Source of the DNA: Pseudanabaena sp. PCC 6802
GTDB taxonomy: Bacteria; Cyanobacteriota; Cyanobacteriia; Pseudanabaenales; Pseudanabaenaceae
Direction: 5' to 3'
Assembly: GCF_000332175.1 (NCBI RefSeq)
Contig: NZ_KB235914.1
Coordinates: 2,476,868 to 2,540,867 of the forward strand
DNA length: 64,000 nt
Under the pieces are notes generated by a model. The model searched no databases. It saw only the letters and a program-made list of their open reading frames with translations, and was not told where the DNA came from. Positions 15,926-23,308 of the stretch are shown here, in pieces (positions within the stretch are counted from its first letter, which is position 1; each line of letters opens with the position of its first letter). The translations under genes and the position numbers were made by a program.

Positions 15926-17251
15926 ATGTTGTACAAACAGCCACTGCACAATCTCAGAGCCAAGATCGAAGAATTTTGGCAACCAAAGCGGCTTTGGCGC
16001 AGAGTCATAGCTCTGATTTCTTGCCCGATCGTTACCCTATGGGCCTGGATCGCCTTCAGTCAGCAGCCAGTTACGCTCAACTTGCTGATGACAACCCCAG
16101 ATGCCCAACCCTGGAAACAGGGTTCGATTGCTGACTTCGAGCGCAAGCACCCCAACATTCGCATCAATCTCATCGAAGGGCCGAATGCCGCTAATCTCGT
16201 GGAAGATCTGTACACGGCATCGTTTCTGCTGGGGGATTCTCCCTATGACATGGTGAATATGGATGTGGTTTGGACATCCAAATTTGCCGCTGCGGGATGG
16301 CTGTTGGATATTTCCAATCGCATCGCTCCAGAGGAGTTAGCAGCATTTTCGCCCAGAGATATAGAAGCAGGAAAGTATGCGGGTAAACTGTATCGCATTC
16401 CCATCCGCTCTGATGTGGGCATGCTCTACTACCGCGAGGATTTACTCTCTGCCGCAGGAATTAAGCCACCCGCAACATTTGCCGATCTAATTGCAGCTTC
16501 GCAAAACTTACAGAGGTCCGGCAAGGTAAGTTGGGGTTATGTTTGGCAGGGTCGGCAATACGAGGGCTTGGTGGCAATGTTCGTCGAAGTCCTGCAAGGC
16601 TTTGGTGGCTTTTGGGTGAAGCCCGATACGCTAGAGGTGGGACTAGATCGACCGGAGACTCTAAGAGCGATCGCCTTCCTGCGCGATACGATCCAAATGG
16701 GAGTCTCCCCGCCAGGCGTGACGACGTATCAGGAAGAAGAGACGCGCCGTCTATTTCAAAGCGGACGGGTGGCATTCCTGCGAAGCTGGCCCTACGCCTG
16801 GCCGCTAGCCAATCAGCCGGATTCGCCGATTAAGGGCAAAATTGCGATTAAACCGATGGTGGGAACGCTGGAACAGAACGGAGGGGCTTGTCTCGGTGGT
16901 TGGGGTTTGGGAATTGCGAAATCTTCCAAACATCCCGAGGAAGCCTGGGAAGCGATTCGGTATTTCACCAGTCCAGACGTACAAAAACAACTGATTCTGC
17001 AAGCAGGCTACGTACCGAGCCGCAAAGCCCTATTTGCCGATCCTGAAATCGTCGCCAAGTATCCCCATTATCCCAAGCTGCTTGAGGTGTCGCAGAACGC
17101 GGTACTCCGTCCTCCAATCGCTCAGTATGCCCAGGTATCGGATATCCTTCAGCGCTATCTCAGTGCGGCGCTGACGAATCGGCTTCCCCCGGATCGAGCG
17201 ATGCAGGCAGCAGCTAGCGAAACCCGCCGATTGTTAAGCGTAAAGGGTTAG
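15926..17251 (+). CDS. Carbohydrate ABC transporter, extracellular solute-binding protein
   Basis: A 441-residue family 1 solute-binding protein. A basic N-terminus is followed by one hydrophobic segment (RVIALISCPIVTLWAWIAFS) that acts as a signal anchor, or a lipobox at LISC. Typical family features follow: LLMTTPDAQPWKQGSIADFERKHP, YDMVNMDVVWTSKFAAAGWL, YRIPIRSDVGMLYYRED, and GGWGLGIAKSSKHPEEAWEAI near the C-terminus. It binds a sugar or compatible solute outside the membrane and delivers it to the permeases encoded 6 bp downstream. The substrate cannot be read from sequence; trehalose, sucrose and glucosylglycerol are typical for cyanobacterial relatives. Confidence 0.92.
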   Translation: MLYKQPLHNLRAKIEEFWQPKRLWRRVIALISCPIVTLWAWIAFSQQPVTLNLLMTTPDAQPWKQGSIADFERKHPNIRINLIEGPNAANLVEDLYTASFLLGDSPYDMVNMDVVWTSKFAAAGWLLDISNRIAPEELAAFSPRDIEAGKYAGKLYRIPIRSDVGMLYYREDLLSAAGIKPPATFADLIAASQNLQRSGKVSWGYVWQGRQYEGLVAMFVEVLQGFGGFWVKPDTLEVGLDRPETLRAIAFLRDTIQMGVSPPGVTTYQEEETRRLFQSGRVAFLRSWPYAWPLANQPDSPIKGKIAIKPMVGTLEQNGGACLGGWGLGIAKSSKHPEEAWEAIRYFTSPDVQKQLILQAGYVPSRKALFADPEIVAKYPHYPKLLEVSQNAVLRPPIAQYAQVSDILQRYLSAALTNRLPPDRAMQAAASETRRLLSVKG

Positions 17252-17256
17252 GAATT

Positions 17257-18183
17257 ATGAGCGATATCTCTAAAGTCAAGACAATTGGCGATCGCGAGCA
17301 AAGAACGGGTTGGATTCTTTTACTCCCTGCCGTGCTGCTGCTCCTCCTGGTGTTTGCCTATCCCATTGGTCGTGCTTTCTGGTTGAGCTTATTTACCAAG
17401 AATCTGGGCACGCAACTGCAACCGATCTTCTCAGGATTGGATAATTACGCGCGCATGATGGGAGATGGTCGATTTTGGCAAAGTTTTTGGACGACTACCT
17501 TATTTACATTGACATCGGTTGGGTTGGAATTATTGCTGGGCTTGTGTATTGCCCTGGTTCTGAACCAGCAATTTCGTGGACGCGGACTGGTGCGCGCGAT
17601 CGCCATCCTCCCTTGGGCTTTACCTACCGCTTTGATCGCGCTGGCGTGGGCCTGGATTTTCAACGATCAATTCGGTGTTGCCAATGATATCCCGATCCGT
17701 TTGGGTTTGATTAAGAGTGGCATTAACTGGCTGGGCGAACCAACTCTCGCCACGATCGCCATCATCTTCGCTGATGTTTGGAAAACTACGCCTTTCATCA
17801 GTATCCTATTACTGGCAGGTTTGCAAGCCATTCCTCCCGATTTATACGAAGCCCATGCGATCGACGGTGCCTCGCCCTGGCAAAGCTTTCGCCTCATCAC
17901 TCTACCGTTGCTGATGCCACAGATTCTAATTGCGGTTCTGTTTCGATTCGCTCAGGCATTCGGCATTTTCGACCTCATCGCCGTCATGACTGGCGGTGGC
18001 CCAGGCGGTGCAACGGAAGTAGTGTCGCTCTACATCTACGCCACCGTTATGCGTTACCTGGACTTTGGCTACGGCTCTGCCCTCGTCGTCGTAACATTTC
18101 TATTGTTAGTTATGGCAGTAGCGCTAGCCACTTTTCTACTCAAAAAATCCCGCGTGCAGACTTCAGGAGCGATCGACCTATGA
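17257..18183 (+). CDS. Carbohydrate ABC transporter permease (MalF/UgpA type)
   Basis: A 308-residue inner-membrane permease with about six helices. The EAA loop reads YEAHAIDGASPWQSFRLITLPLLMP, which contacts the ATPase. The gene is the second of the operon and its stop overlaps the next ATG (ATGA at 18180-18183), so the two permeases are translationally coupled, as expected of a heterodimeric channel. Confidence 0.94.
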   Translation: MSDISKVKTIGDREQRTGWILLLPAVLLLLLVFAYPIGRAFWLSLFTKNLGTQLQPIFSGLDNYARMMGDGRFWQSFWTTTLFTLTSVGLELLLGLCIALVLNQQFRGRGLVRAIAILPWALPTALIALAWAWIFNDQFGVANDIPIRLGLIKSGINWLGEPTLATIAIIFADVWKTTPFISILLLAGLQAIPPDLYEAHAIDGASPWQSFRLITLPLLMPQILIAVLFRFAQAFGIFDLIAVMTGGGPGGATEVVSLYIYATVMRYLDFGYGSALVVVTFLLLVMAVALATFLLKKSRVQTSGAIDL

Positions 18184-19076
18184 CGATGACTTCCCCAACT
18201 TCCCAGCCACTCCAAGGAGATCCTGCGAAGAAGGCAAAGGGAATCGGCCTATCTCCCAGGAAAATTCTCCTGTTTTTAGCGATTCTCTTAGTCGCGGTTT
18301 TCTGCCTCGCACCAGTCCTGTGGCAAGTCCTGACCTCGTTCAAGCTCAATCAAGACATCTCTGCAATTCCCGCCATTTATTTCCCCACGCAAGCTACGCT
18401 AAACCACTACATCGAATTATTTGCCCGTCGTCCATTCTGGCGCTACATATTCAATAGCGCTTTCGTCTCGATCGCTTCTACTGCCTTTTCCCTCGCGATC
18501 GGCGCACCAGCCGCCTATACCCTGGCACGATTGCACCTGTGGGGCAAGAACACCATACTCGCAGGTATTCTGATTGTCACTTTATTCCCTGGCATTCTCT
18601 TGTTATTGGGGTTGTTAGAGATCGTACAAGTACTCCATCTTGGCAATAACTATCTAGCTTTGATTATTACCTACACGTCGATTAACCTGCCGCTTACCAT
18701 TCTCGTCTTGAGAAGCTTCTTCCAACAACTCCCAAAAGACCTGGAAGATGCTGCCAAAGTTGATGGTTACAACACCTGGCAAATGCTGCTCCAGATTCTG
18801 CTACCTCTAACCTTACCCGCGCTTGTCACCACTGGGATTCTCACGTTCATCTTCGCCTGGAACGAATTCATTTTTGCTCTCACCTTTATCACCCGCGAGG
18901 ATCTGAAAACGATTCCCGTCATCGCTGCCCAATTAGGTGGGGCATCCATTTTTGAAATCCCCTACGGCCCTATCGCCGCTGCCACTGTAGTCGGTACGCT
19001 ACCCCTTGTTCTCTTGGTTCTATTCTTCCAACGCAAGATCGTCCAGGGTCTCACCGCCGGAGCCATTAAGGGCTAA
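18180..19076 (+). CDS. Carbohydrate ABC transporter permease (MalG/UgpE type)
   Basis: A 298-residue permease starting MTMTSPTSQP at the ATG that overlaps the upstream stop. The frame is open further upstream to 17778, but that part is antisense to nothing and lies fully inside the first permease gene, so the overlap start is preferred. The EAA loop is LEDAAKVDGYNTWQMLLQILLPLTLP, and about six membrane helices are visible. It pairs with the preceding permease. It is separated from the ATPase gene by 108 bp that include a MITE-like repeat. Confidence 0.94.
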   Translation: MTMTSPTSQPLQGDPAKKAKGIGLSPRKILLFLAILLVAVFCLAPVLWQVLTSFKLNQDISAIPAIYFPTQATLNHYIELFARRPFWRYIFNSAFVSIASTAFSLAIGAPAAYTLARLHLWGKNTILAGILIVTLFPGILLLLGLLEIVQVLHLGNNYLALIITYTSINLPLTILVLRSFFQQLPKDLEDAAKVDGYNTWQMLLQILLPLTLPALVTTGILTFIFAWNEFIFALTFITREDLKTIPVIAAQLGGASIFEIPYGPIAAATVVGTLPLVLLVLFFQRKIVQGLTAGAIKG

Positions 19077-19086
19077 CCCCCCACCC

Positions 19087-19152
19087 GTAAGTTTATCATT
19101 TGTCAGCCAGTTTTCGCATTAACCGAGAGAATTCGCACAAATGCTAAACCCC
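19087..19152. repeat. MITE-like repeat (GGGTTTAGCATTTGT family), copy 2
   Basis: The left end GTAAGTTTATCATTTGT is a degenerate form of the family's terminal repeat. The right end ACAAATGCTAAACCCC is intact. Same size as the copies at 11876 and 23162. It lies within the transport operon, between the second permease and the ATPase. Confidence 0.65.
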
Positions 19153-19184
19153 TACATCACATCAACACAACCCCATCCCCCACT

Positions 19185-20255
19185 ATGCTACAAATTCAAA
19201 ATCTCAACAAAACCTACACTCCTAAAGTCATCCCGGTTAAAGACATCAGCTTAACTGTAGGAGATCGCGAATTTCTCACTCTGCTCGGCCCCTCCGGCTG
19301 CGGTAAATCCACTGCCCTTCGCCTGATCGCGGGTTTGGAAACACCCACGCACGGGCGCATTATCATTAACGAAGAAGATGTAACGCACAAGCAACCAGGC
19401 GATCGCAATATCGCAATGGTGTTTCAAAGTTACGCCCTCTATCCCCATATGAGCGTGTATGAGAATCTCTGCTCCGGCCTAAAGCTCAAAAAACTACCTC
19501 TAGAAGAGATGAAACAGCGAGTCGCAGAAGTATCGCAGGTATTGGGATTGGACGATCTCATGCATCGCCGACCCGCGCAATTATCGGGAGGACAGCGGCA
19601 GCGGGTGGCTGTGGGTAGAGCTTTGGTGCGTCGTCCCAGTGTCTTTCTGTTAGACGAACCGCTCAGCAATTTAGATGCGCTTCTGCGCGAACGAGTCCGC
19701 GCCGATCTCAAGCAGTTATTTGCCACCCAGAACGCGCCAGTTGTCTACGTTACCCACGATCAAACTGAAGCCATGACGCTTTCGACTAAGGTAGCCGTCC
19801 TTAACGATGGTTACGTCCAACAACTCGGCAAGCCGGAGGATATCTACAACAAGCCAGCCAACATATTTGTGGCGGGGTTTGTAGGCAGTCCCCAGATGAA
19901 CCTGCTGACTCTGCCCTGTAGCGATCGCAGTGCCTTACTAGGAGATTTCAAGATTCCCTTGTCAGAAACTCTAGCAACTCTGCCATCGCATATTGTCCTA
20001 GGCATTCGCCCAGAGCATATTCAGTTAGCACGACCCGATGACACCCATACAATTCGCGGTCGTATATCTCTAGTGGAAAACTTGGGAATGCACTACTTGG
20101 TAAGCGTACGAGTTCAGAATCAGCGATCGGAAATCTTGACACTTCGCGTTTTATTACCCAGCGATCGCAGTGGGAACAGCGAAGAGATAAACCTCACATT
20201 GCCTCCACAGCACACCCACTGGTTTGATGTCGATACAGGTAATTCTCTGCATTGA
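19185..20255 (+). CDS. Carbohydrate ABC transporter ATP-binding protein (MalK/UgpC type)
   Basis: A 356-residue ATPase. Walker A is GPSGCGKST, the Q-loop is VFQSYALYPHMSV, the signature is LSGGQRQRVAVGRA, Walker B is VFLLDEPLSNLDA, and the H-loop is YVTHDQTEAM. The C-terminal 120 residues form the regulatory OB-type domain of the MalK family (VAGFVGSPQMN, GIRPEHI). It energises the importer encoded directly upstream. Whether it is co-transcribed across the repeat at 19087-19152 is unknown. Its 3' end abuts a Uma2 remnant on the other strand. Confidence 0.94.
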   Translation: MLQIQNLNKTYTPKVIPVKDISLTVGDREFLTLLGPSGCGKSTALRLIAGLETPTHGRIIINEEDVTHKQPGDRNIAMVFQSYALYPHMSVYENLCSGLKLKKLPLEEMKQRVAEVSQVLGLDDLMHRRPAQLSGGQRQRVAVGRALVRRPSVFLLDEPLSNLDALLRERVRADLKQLFATQNAPVVYVTHDQTEAMTLSTKVAVLNDGYVQQLGKPEDIYNKPANIFVAGFVGSPQMNLLTLPCSDRSALLGDFKIPLSETLATLPSHIVLGIRPEHIQLARPDDTHTIRGRISLVENLGMHYLVSVRVQNQRSEILTLRVLLPSDRSGNSEEINLTLPPQHTHWFDVDTGNSLH

Positions 20256-20381
20256 TTCGGTTAGAACTATACTTTGGGGGTGCTCTTGAAAATTTTTCAC
20301 AAAGGTTCCATCTGACTCAGGCAATTGCGTGTGGTCAGGTAAGCCGATACTAATAGGCTGACTGTTTTGGGCAAGAGTCAT
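20256..20381 (-). pseudogene. Truncated Uma2-family gene (N-terminal remnant)
   Basis: The reverse strand from the ATG at 20381 reads MTLAQNSQPISIGLPDHTQL and then PESDGTFVKNFQEHPQS. From memory this is the characteristic N-terminus of a class of cyanobacterial Uma2 proteins (putative PD-(D/E)XK nucleases of about 200-250 residues). Similarity ends after about 43 residues, at the stop of the ABC ATPase gene, beyond which the frame runs antisense to that gene. The rest of the domain, including any catalytic core, is absent. Confidence 0.6.
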
Positions 20382-20548
20382 AATAAACCTATTTGTTGGT
20401 ATAAGGTTTCAGGTTTAACCTAGCATATTTGATAGCAGTGCTTGCCAGAATGCCGCTCGAAATTTTATCCTGTGCGGGAACTCATACCAAATCCGCACTT
20501 TTGCGATTAGCCGAACCAATAACAAACATCTATCCAGAATCCCCAATC

Positions 20549-21469
20549 ATGACTTTCTTTCAACTAGATCAAAAGTTACGGGATACTTGCGATCGCCTGA
20601 TCGATCTAGCTTGCAGCAAATACCCACTGACTTCTAGCCAAATTGCCATCACCCTACTGGTATACGATGCGGAGTCGCTCGTCGATTGTGCGGCTGCAGA
20701 TGCGGACAACTTTTGGCATCGCCGCATACGCGGCTACAGTCATAGGGGCATAGAACTGGTCTACCCCGCCAGCGTGATCAAGCTGTTTTATATGGTGGCT
20801 TTGCATGAGTGGCTGGATAAGGGCATGTTAACTCTTACGAGTGAAACGGAGCGAGCGCTGCGCGACATGATTGTAGACTCTAGCAACGATGCCACTGCCC
20901 TGATCGTTGACGTGCTGAGCGGTACGACGGGGGGGCCAGAGCTATCACCGGGGCCGTTTGCAACCTGGCAGTATCAAAGACAAATTGTTAACCGTTATTT
21001 CTCGAATCTTGACGTACCGGAATACGGCCTGATTAATATCTGCCAAAAAACCTGGTGCGACGGCCCCTATGGTCGCGAGCGGGAGTTTTACGGTGCCAAT
21101 ATGGAAAATCGCAACATGCTGACCACTGAGGCAACTGCTCGCCTTTTGCACAGCATCATCGGGGGCATGGCAATTAGTCGCGATCGCTCTGCCCAGATGC
21201 GTCAGTTACTTTACCGCAGTATCGAACCCCAGGATCTAGCATCCGATCCCTACAATCAGGTAACGGGTTTTTTGGGTGGTGGGTTACCGAAGAATGCTAG
21301 ATTGTGGTCAAAAGCGGGCTTAACTAGTAAAGTCCGCCACGATGCTGCCTATGTGGAAATACCCGATTGCCCTGCCTTTATGCTGATCGTCTTCACGGAA
21401 GGCGATCCCGACAACCAGGAGATTTTGCCGTTTTTCAGTAGCAATGTAGTGGCAGAGTTGACGCAATAG
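20549..21469 (+). CDS. Class A beta-lactamase-like serine hydrolase
   Basis: A 306-residue protein from the ATG at 20549 (MTFFQLDQKLRD). It has the S-x-x-K motif (SVIK in YPASVIKLFYMV), an S-x-N-like SND (IVDSSNDATAL) and a K-x-G triad analogue (SKAGLTSK). This is the serine penicillin-recognising fold. There is no signal peptide from this start, unlike secreted beta-lactamases; a longer TTG start at 20429 adds 40 residues but no clear signal. The substrate may be a peptidoglycan-like amide or ester rather than an antibiotic. It stands alone, downstream of the ABC operon and the Uma2 remnant. Confidence 0.82.
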   Translation: MTFFQLDQKLRDTCDRLIDLACSKYPLTSSQIAITLLVYDAESLVDCAAADADNFWHRRIRGYSHRGIELVYPASVIKLFYMVALHEWLDKGMLTLTSETERALRDMIVDSSNDATALIVDVLSGTTGGPELSPGPFATWQYQRQIVNRYFSNLDVPEYGLINICQKTWCDGPYGREREFYGANMENRNMLTTEATARLLHSIIGGMAISRDRSAQMRQLLYRSIEPQDLASDPYNQVTGFLGGGLPKNARLWSKAGLTSKVRHDAAYVEIPDCPAFMLIVFTEGDPDNQEILPFFSSNVVAELTQ

Positions 21470-21476
21470 CAAGACC

Positions 21477-21544
21477 GTAGGGGCAAGTTTAGCTAGTAAT
21501 TATTGACTTGTACGAACAGCGATCGCACAAAACCTGCCCCCTAC
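21477..21544. repeat. Short inverted repeat element (GTAGGGG.CA.GTTT ends)
   Basis: GTAGGGGCAAGTTT at 21477-21490 is an imperfect inverted match of AAACCTGCCCCCTAC at 21530-21544. Together they bracket 40 bp with no coding capacity, immediately after the hydrolase gene. It may serve as a terminator or be another small palindromic repeat. Confidence 0.45.
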
Positions 21545-21765
21545 ACCAATGGATTTTTTCATAAAACTGAATTTTTTACCGCGAATGCATTGCGTATGGT
21601 GTTTTGTTTTATGGTATTTTGATAGTTGGCTTAAACCGTTATTTTATCCAACTCTTTGTTCGTGACTGGCAGCACATCAAAGTACGAATTAATCATGCTA
21701 TGGCTGCTGTAGATCGATTTTACAAACTCAGAAGATTTCACTAACTGCAGAGGATTACCTTCACC

Positions 21766-22257
21766 ATGTCTATTCGTCTTTATGTTGGCAACCTGCCATC
21801 GGAGCTAGATCGTCAAGCACTAGAAAACATATTCAACGAGTCTGGCGAATCAGTATCGTTGAAGGTGATCACCGATCGCAAAACCGGCAAATGTCGCGGA
21901 TTTGGTTTTGTCACAGTTGGTACCCCCGAGTTAGCCGATACAGTCATTGAAAAATTTAATGGATTTGACTTTAACGGTACCGTATTGAAGTTAGAGAAAG
22001 CTCTACCCCGTAATAAAGGTAAAGCCGAAGGTGAAGAAGAAGGTAATGACACCAATGCATCTAGCCAGACTAACAACTCATCTCCTACACCAAAATCTTC
22101 TAAACGCAGCGGCAAGTCCAAGCGGTCGGGCGGCAATCGTTCCTCTTCCCATAGCAGTAGTAGCAGCGCATCCGAGGCTCACCAACCCGATCCCCGTTGG
22201 GCACAAGAGTTGGAAATTCTCAAGCAAAAGCTCCTAGCAGCCCAAGCTGCCAAATAA
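21766..22257 (+). CDS. RRM-domain RNA-binding protein
   Basis: A 163-residue protein. The single RRM at residues 1-82 has RNP2 (RLYVGNL) and RNP1 (KCRGFGFV) in the expected positions. The tail is Ser/Asn/Lys-rich and low-complexity, with a helical end (WAQELEILKQKLLAAQ). It resembles cyanobacterial Rbp proteins, some of which are cold-induced or help localise photosystem mRNAs. The Ser/Lys tail is longer than the Gly-rich tails of the usual Rbp1/2. A 170-bp leader and AGAGGA upstream of the ATG are seen, and a clear terminator follows. Confidence 0.93.
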   Translation: MSIRLYVGNLPSELDRQALENIFNESGESVSLKVITDRKTGKCRGFGFVTVGTPELADTVIEKFNGFDFNGTVLKLEKALPRNKGKAEGEEEGNDTNASSQTNNSSPTPKSSKRSGKSKRSGGNRSSSHSSSSSASEAHQPDPRWAQELEILKQKLLAAQAAK

Positions 22258-22284
22258 AAAGGTTTCGTTCAAGTTCTAGAGCGT

Positions 22285-22322
22285 ACCTCGGTTGGTTAAG
22301 ATAGCCAGTCGAGGTCTTTTTT
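22285..22322 (+). terminator. Rho-independent terminator after the RNA-binding protein gene
   Basis: ACCTCG (22285-22290) pairs with CGAGGT (22310-22315). Inside, GGTTGG and CCAGTC may add pairing. The stem is followed directly by CTTTTTT. Confidence 0.8.
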
Positions 22323-22332
22323 ATGAGGGGTT

Positions 22333-23130
22333 ATGTTTTTAGCGCTGTCCAAGATTTTGCCATTGTTTATCTATCCATTAGGCTTGTCGATCGTCCTGTG
22401 CGGCATTGCCGCGATTGCGATCCTACGGGGTAAGGCTAAAACCAGATCCTGGGCAGGCACTCTAATTGTTGTGGCGATCTGCATTTTACTCGTCAGTAGC
22501 AGTCGCCCTGTATCTGACGCTTTGGTGCGATCGCTAGAGTGGCAAAATATCCCCGAGCGCGATCTGCCCGTTGCAGATGCGATTGTGGTGCTGGGTGGCG
22601 GTATCCGACCTCAAATACATCCCCGTCCGTGGGTGGAAGTGGCCGAAGCAGGCGATCGCATAATTTATGGTGCGAGGCTATGGAAAGCGGGTAAAGCCCC
22701 GTTGTTAATTGTTAGTGGTGGGCGAGCGGAGTGGCTGGGCGAGGGTGGCAATCCAGAGTCAGAAGATATGGCCGCGATCGCCACCTTGTTGGGCGTACCG
22801 AGTACGGCAGTTATTCAGGATGCCACCTCTCTTAATACGCGCGAAAATGCAGTCAACGTCCAGGCGATTCTGTCGCAAAAAAGCCTGCGCAAAATTCTCT
22901 TAGTCACCTCGGCGCTACACATGCCGCGCTCCTTGGCAATTTTTCGTAAATTGGGGATCGATGCGATCGCTGCACCTACAGACTTTCTGACGGTAAGTAC
23001 CGATAATGCCAAAGGCTTTGTCGGTACCTTATTAGATCTTTTACCGGAAGCGGAAGCATTGAAAAATACCACCAATGCCCTCAAAGAGTTGGTGGGAATA
23101 ATTATCTATCGCCTGGTGGGATGGGCATAA
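22333..23130 (+). CDS. YdcF/ElyC-like DUF218 membrane protein
   Basis: A 265-residue protein with two N-terminal hydrophobic helices (residues about 5-28 and 36-55). A DUF218 domain follows, with ADAIVVLGGGI, a YGARLWKAGKAPLLIVSGG segment, NTRENAVNV and LLVTSALHMPRSLAIFRKLG. This is the ElyC/SanA/YdcF family, associated in enterobacteria with envelope integrity and peptidoglycan precursor metabolism. The catalytic role is unproven. It begins 10 bp after the preceding terminator. Confidence 0.92.
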   Translation: MFLALSKILPLFIYPLGLSIVLCGIAAIAILRGKAKTRSWAGTLIVVAICILLVSSSRPVSDALVRSLEWQNIPERDLPVADAIVVLGGGIRPQIHPRPWVEVAEAGDRIIYGARLWKAGKAPLLIVSGGRAEWLGEGGNPESEDMAAIATLLGVPSTAVIQDATSLNTRENAVNVQAILSQKSLRKILLVTSALHMPRSLAIFRKLGIDAIAAPTDFLTVSTDNAKGFVGTLLDLLPEAEALKNTTNALKELVGIIIYRLVGWA

Positions 23131-23161
23131 GGCACGATCCCCACGCTCCCACCCCCAGTAA

Positions 23162-23226
23162 GGGTTTAGCATTTGTCATGAATTCTTACGTTTGATGCCA
23201 AGACTGTCGCACAAATGCTAAACCCC
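23162..23226. repeat. MITE-like repeat (GGGTTTAGCATTTGT family), copy 3
   Basis: GGGTTTAGCATTTGT at 23162-23176 and ACAAATGCTAAACCCC at 23211-23226. The interior CATGAATTCTTACGTTTGATGC matches copy 1. It lies in the 178-bp gap between the DUF218 gene and the deacetylase gene. Confidence 0.75.
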
Positions 23227-23308
23227 TGCGGTATCTCCAATCCTCATCCCACAACAATGTGCCGAATTTTCTGCTTAAATGTACTAGGTCACATGGTGTG
23301 CAGTTGTT

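Noticed and set aside
15865-16134. 89-codon frame before the sugar-binding protein
   Set aside because: It overlaps the signal region of the binding protein in another frame and has no motif.
17778-18179. 134-residue N-terminal extension of the second permease
   Set aside because: It lies entirely inside the first permease gene in another frame and is not permease-like. The ATGA overlap start is typical.
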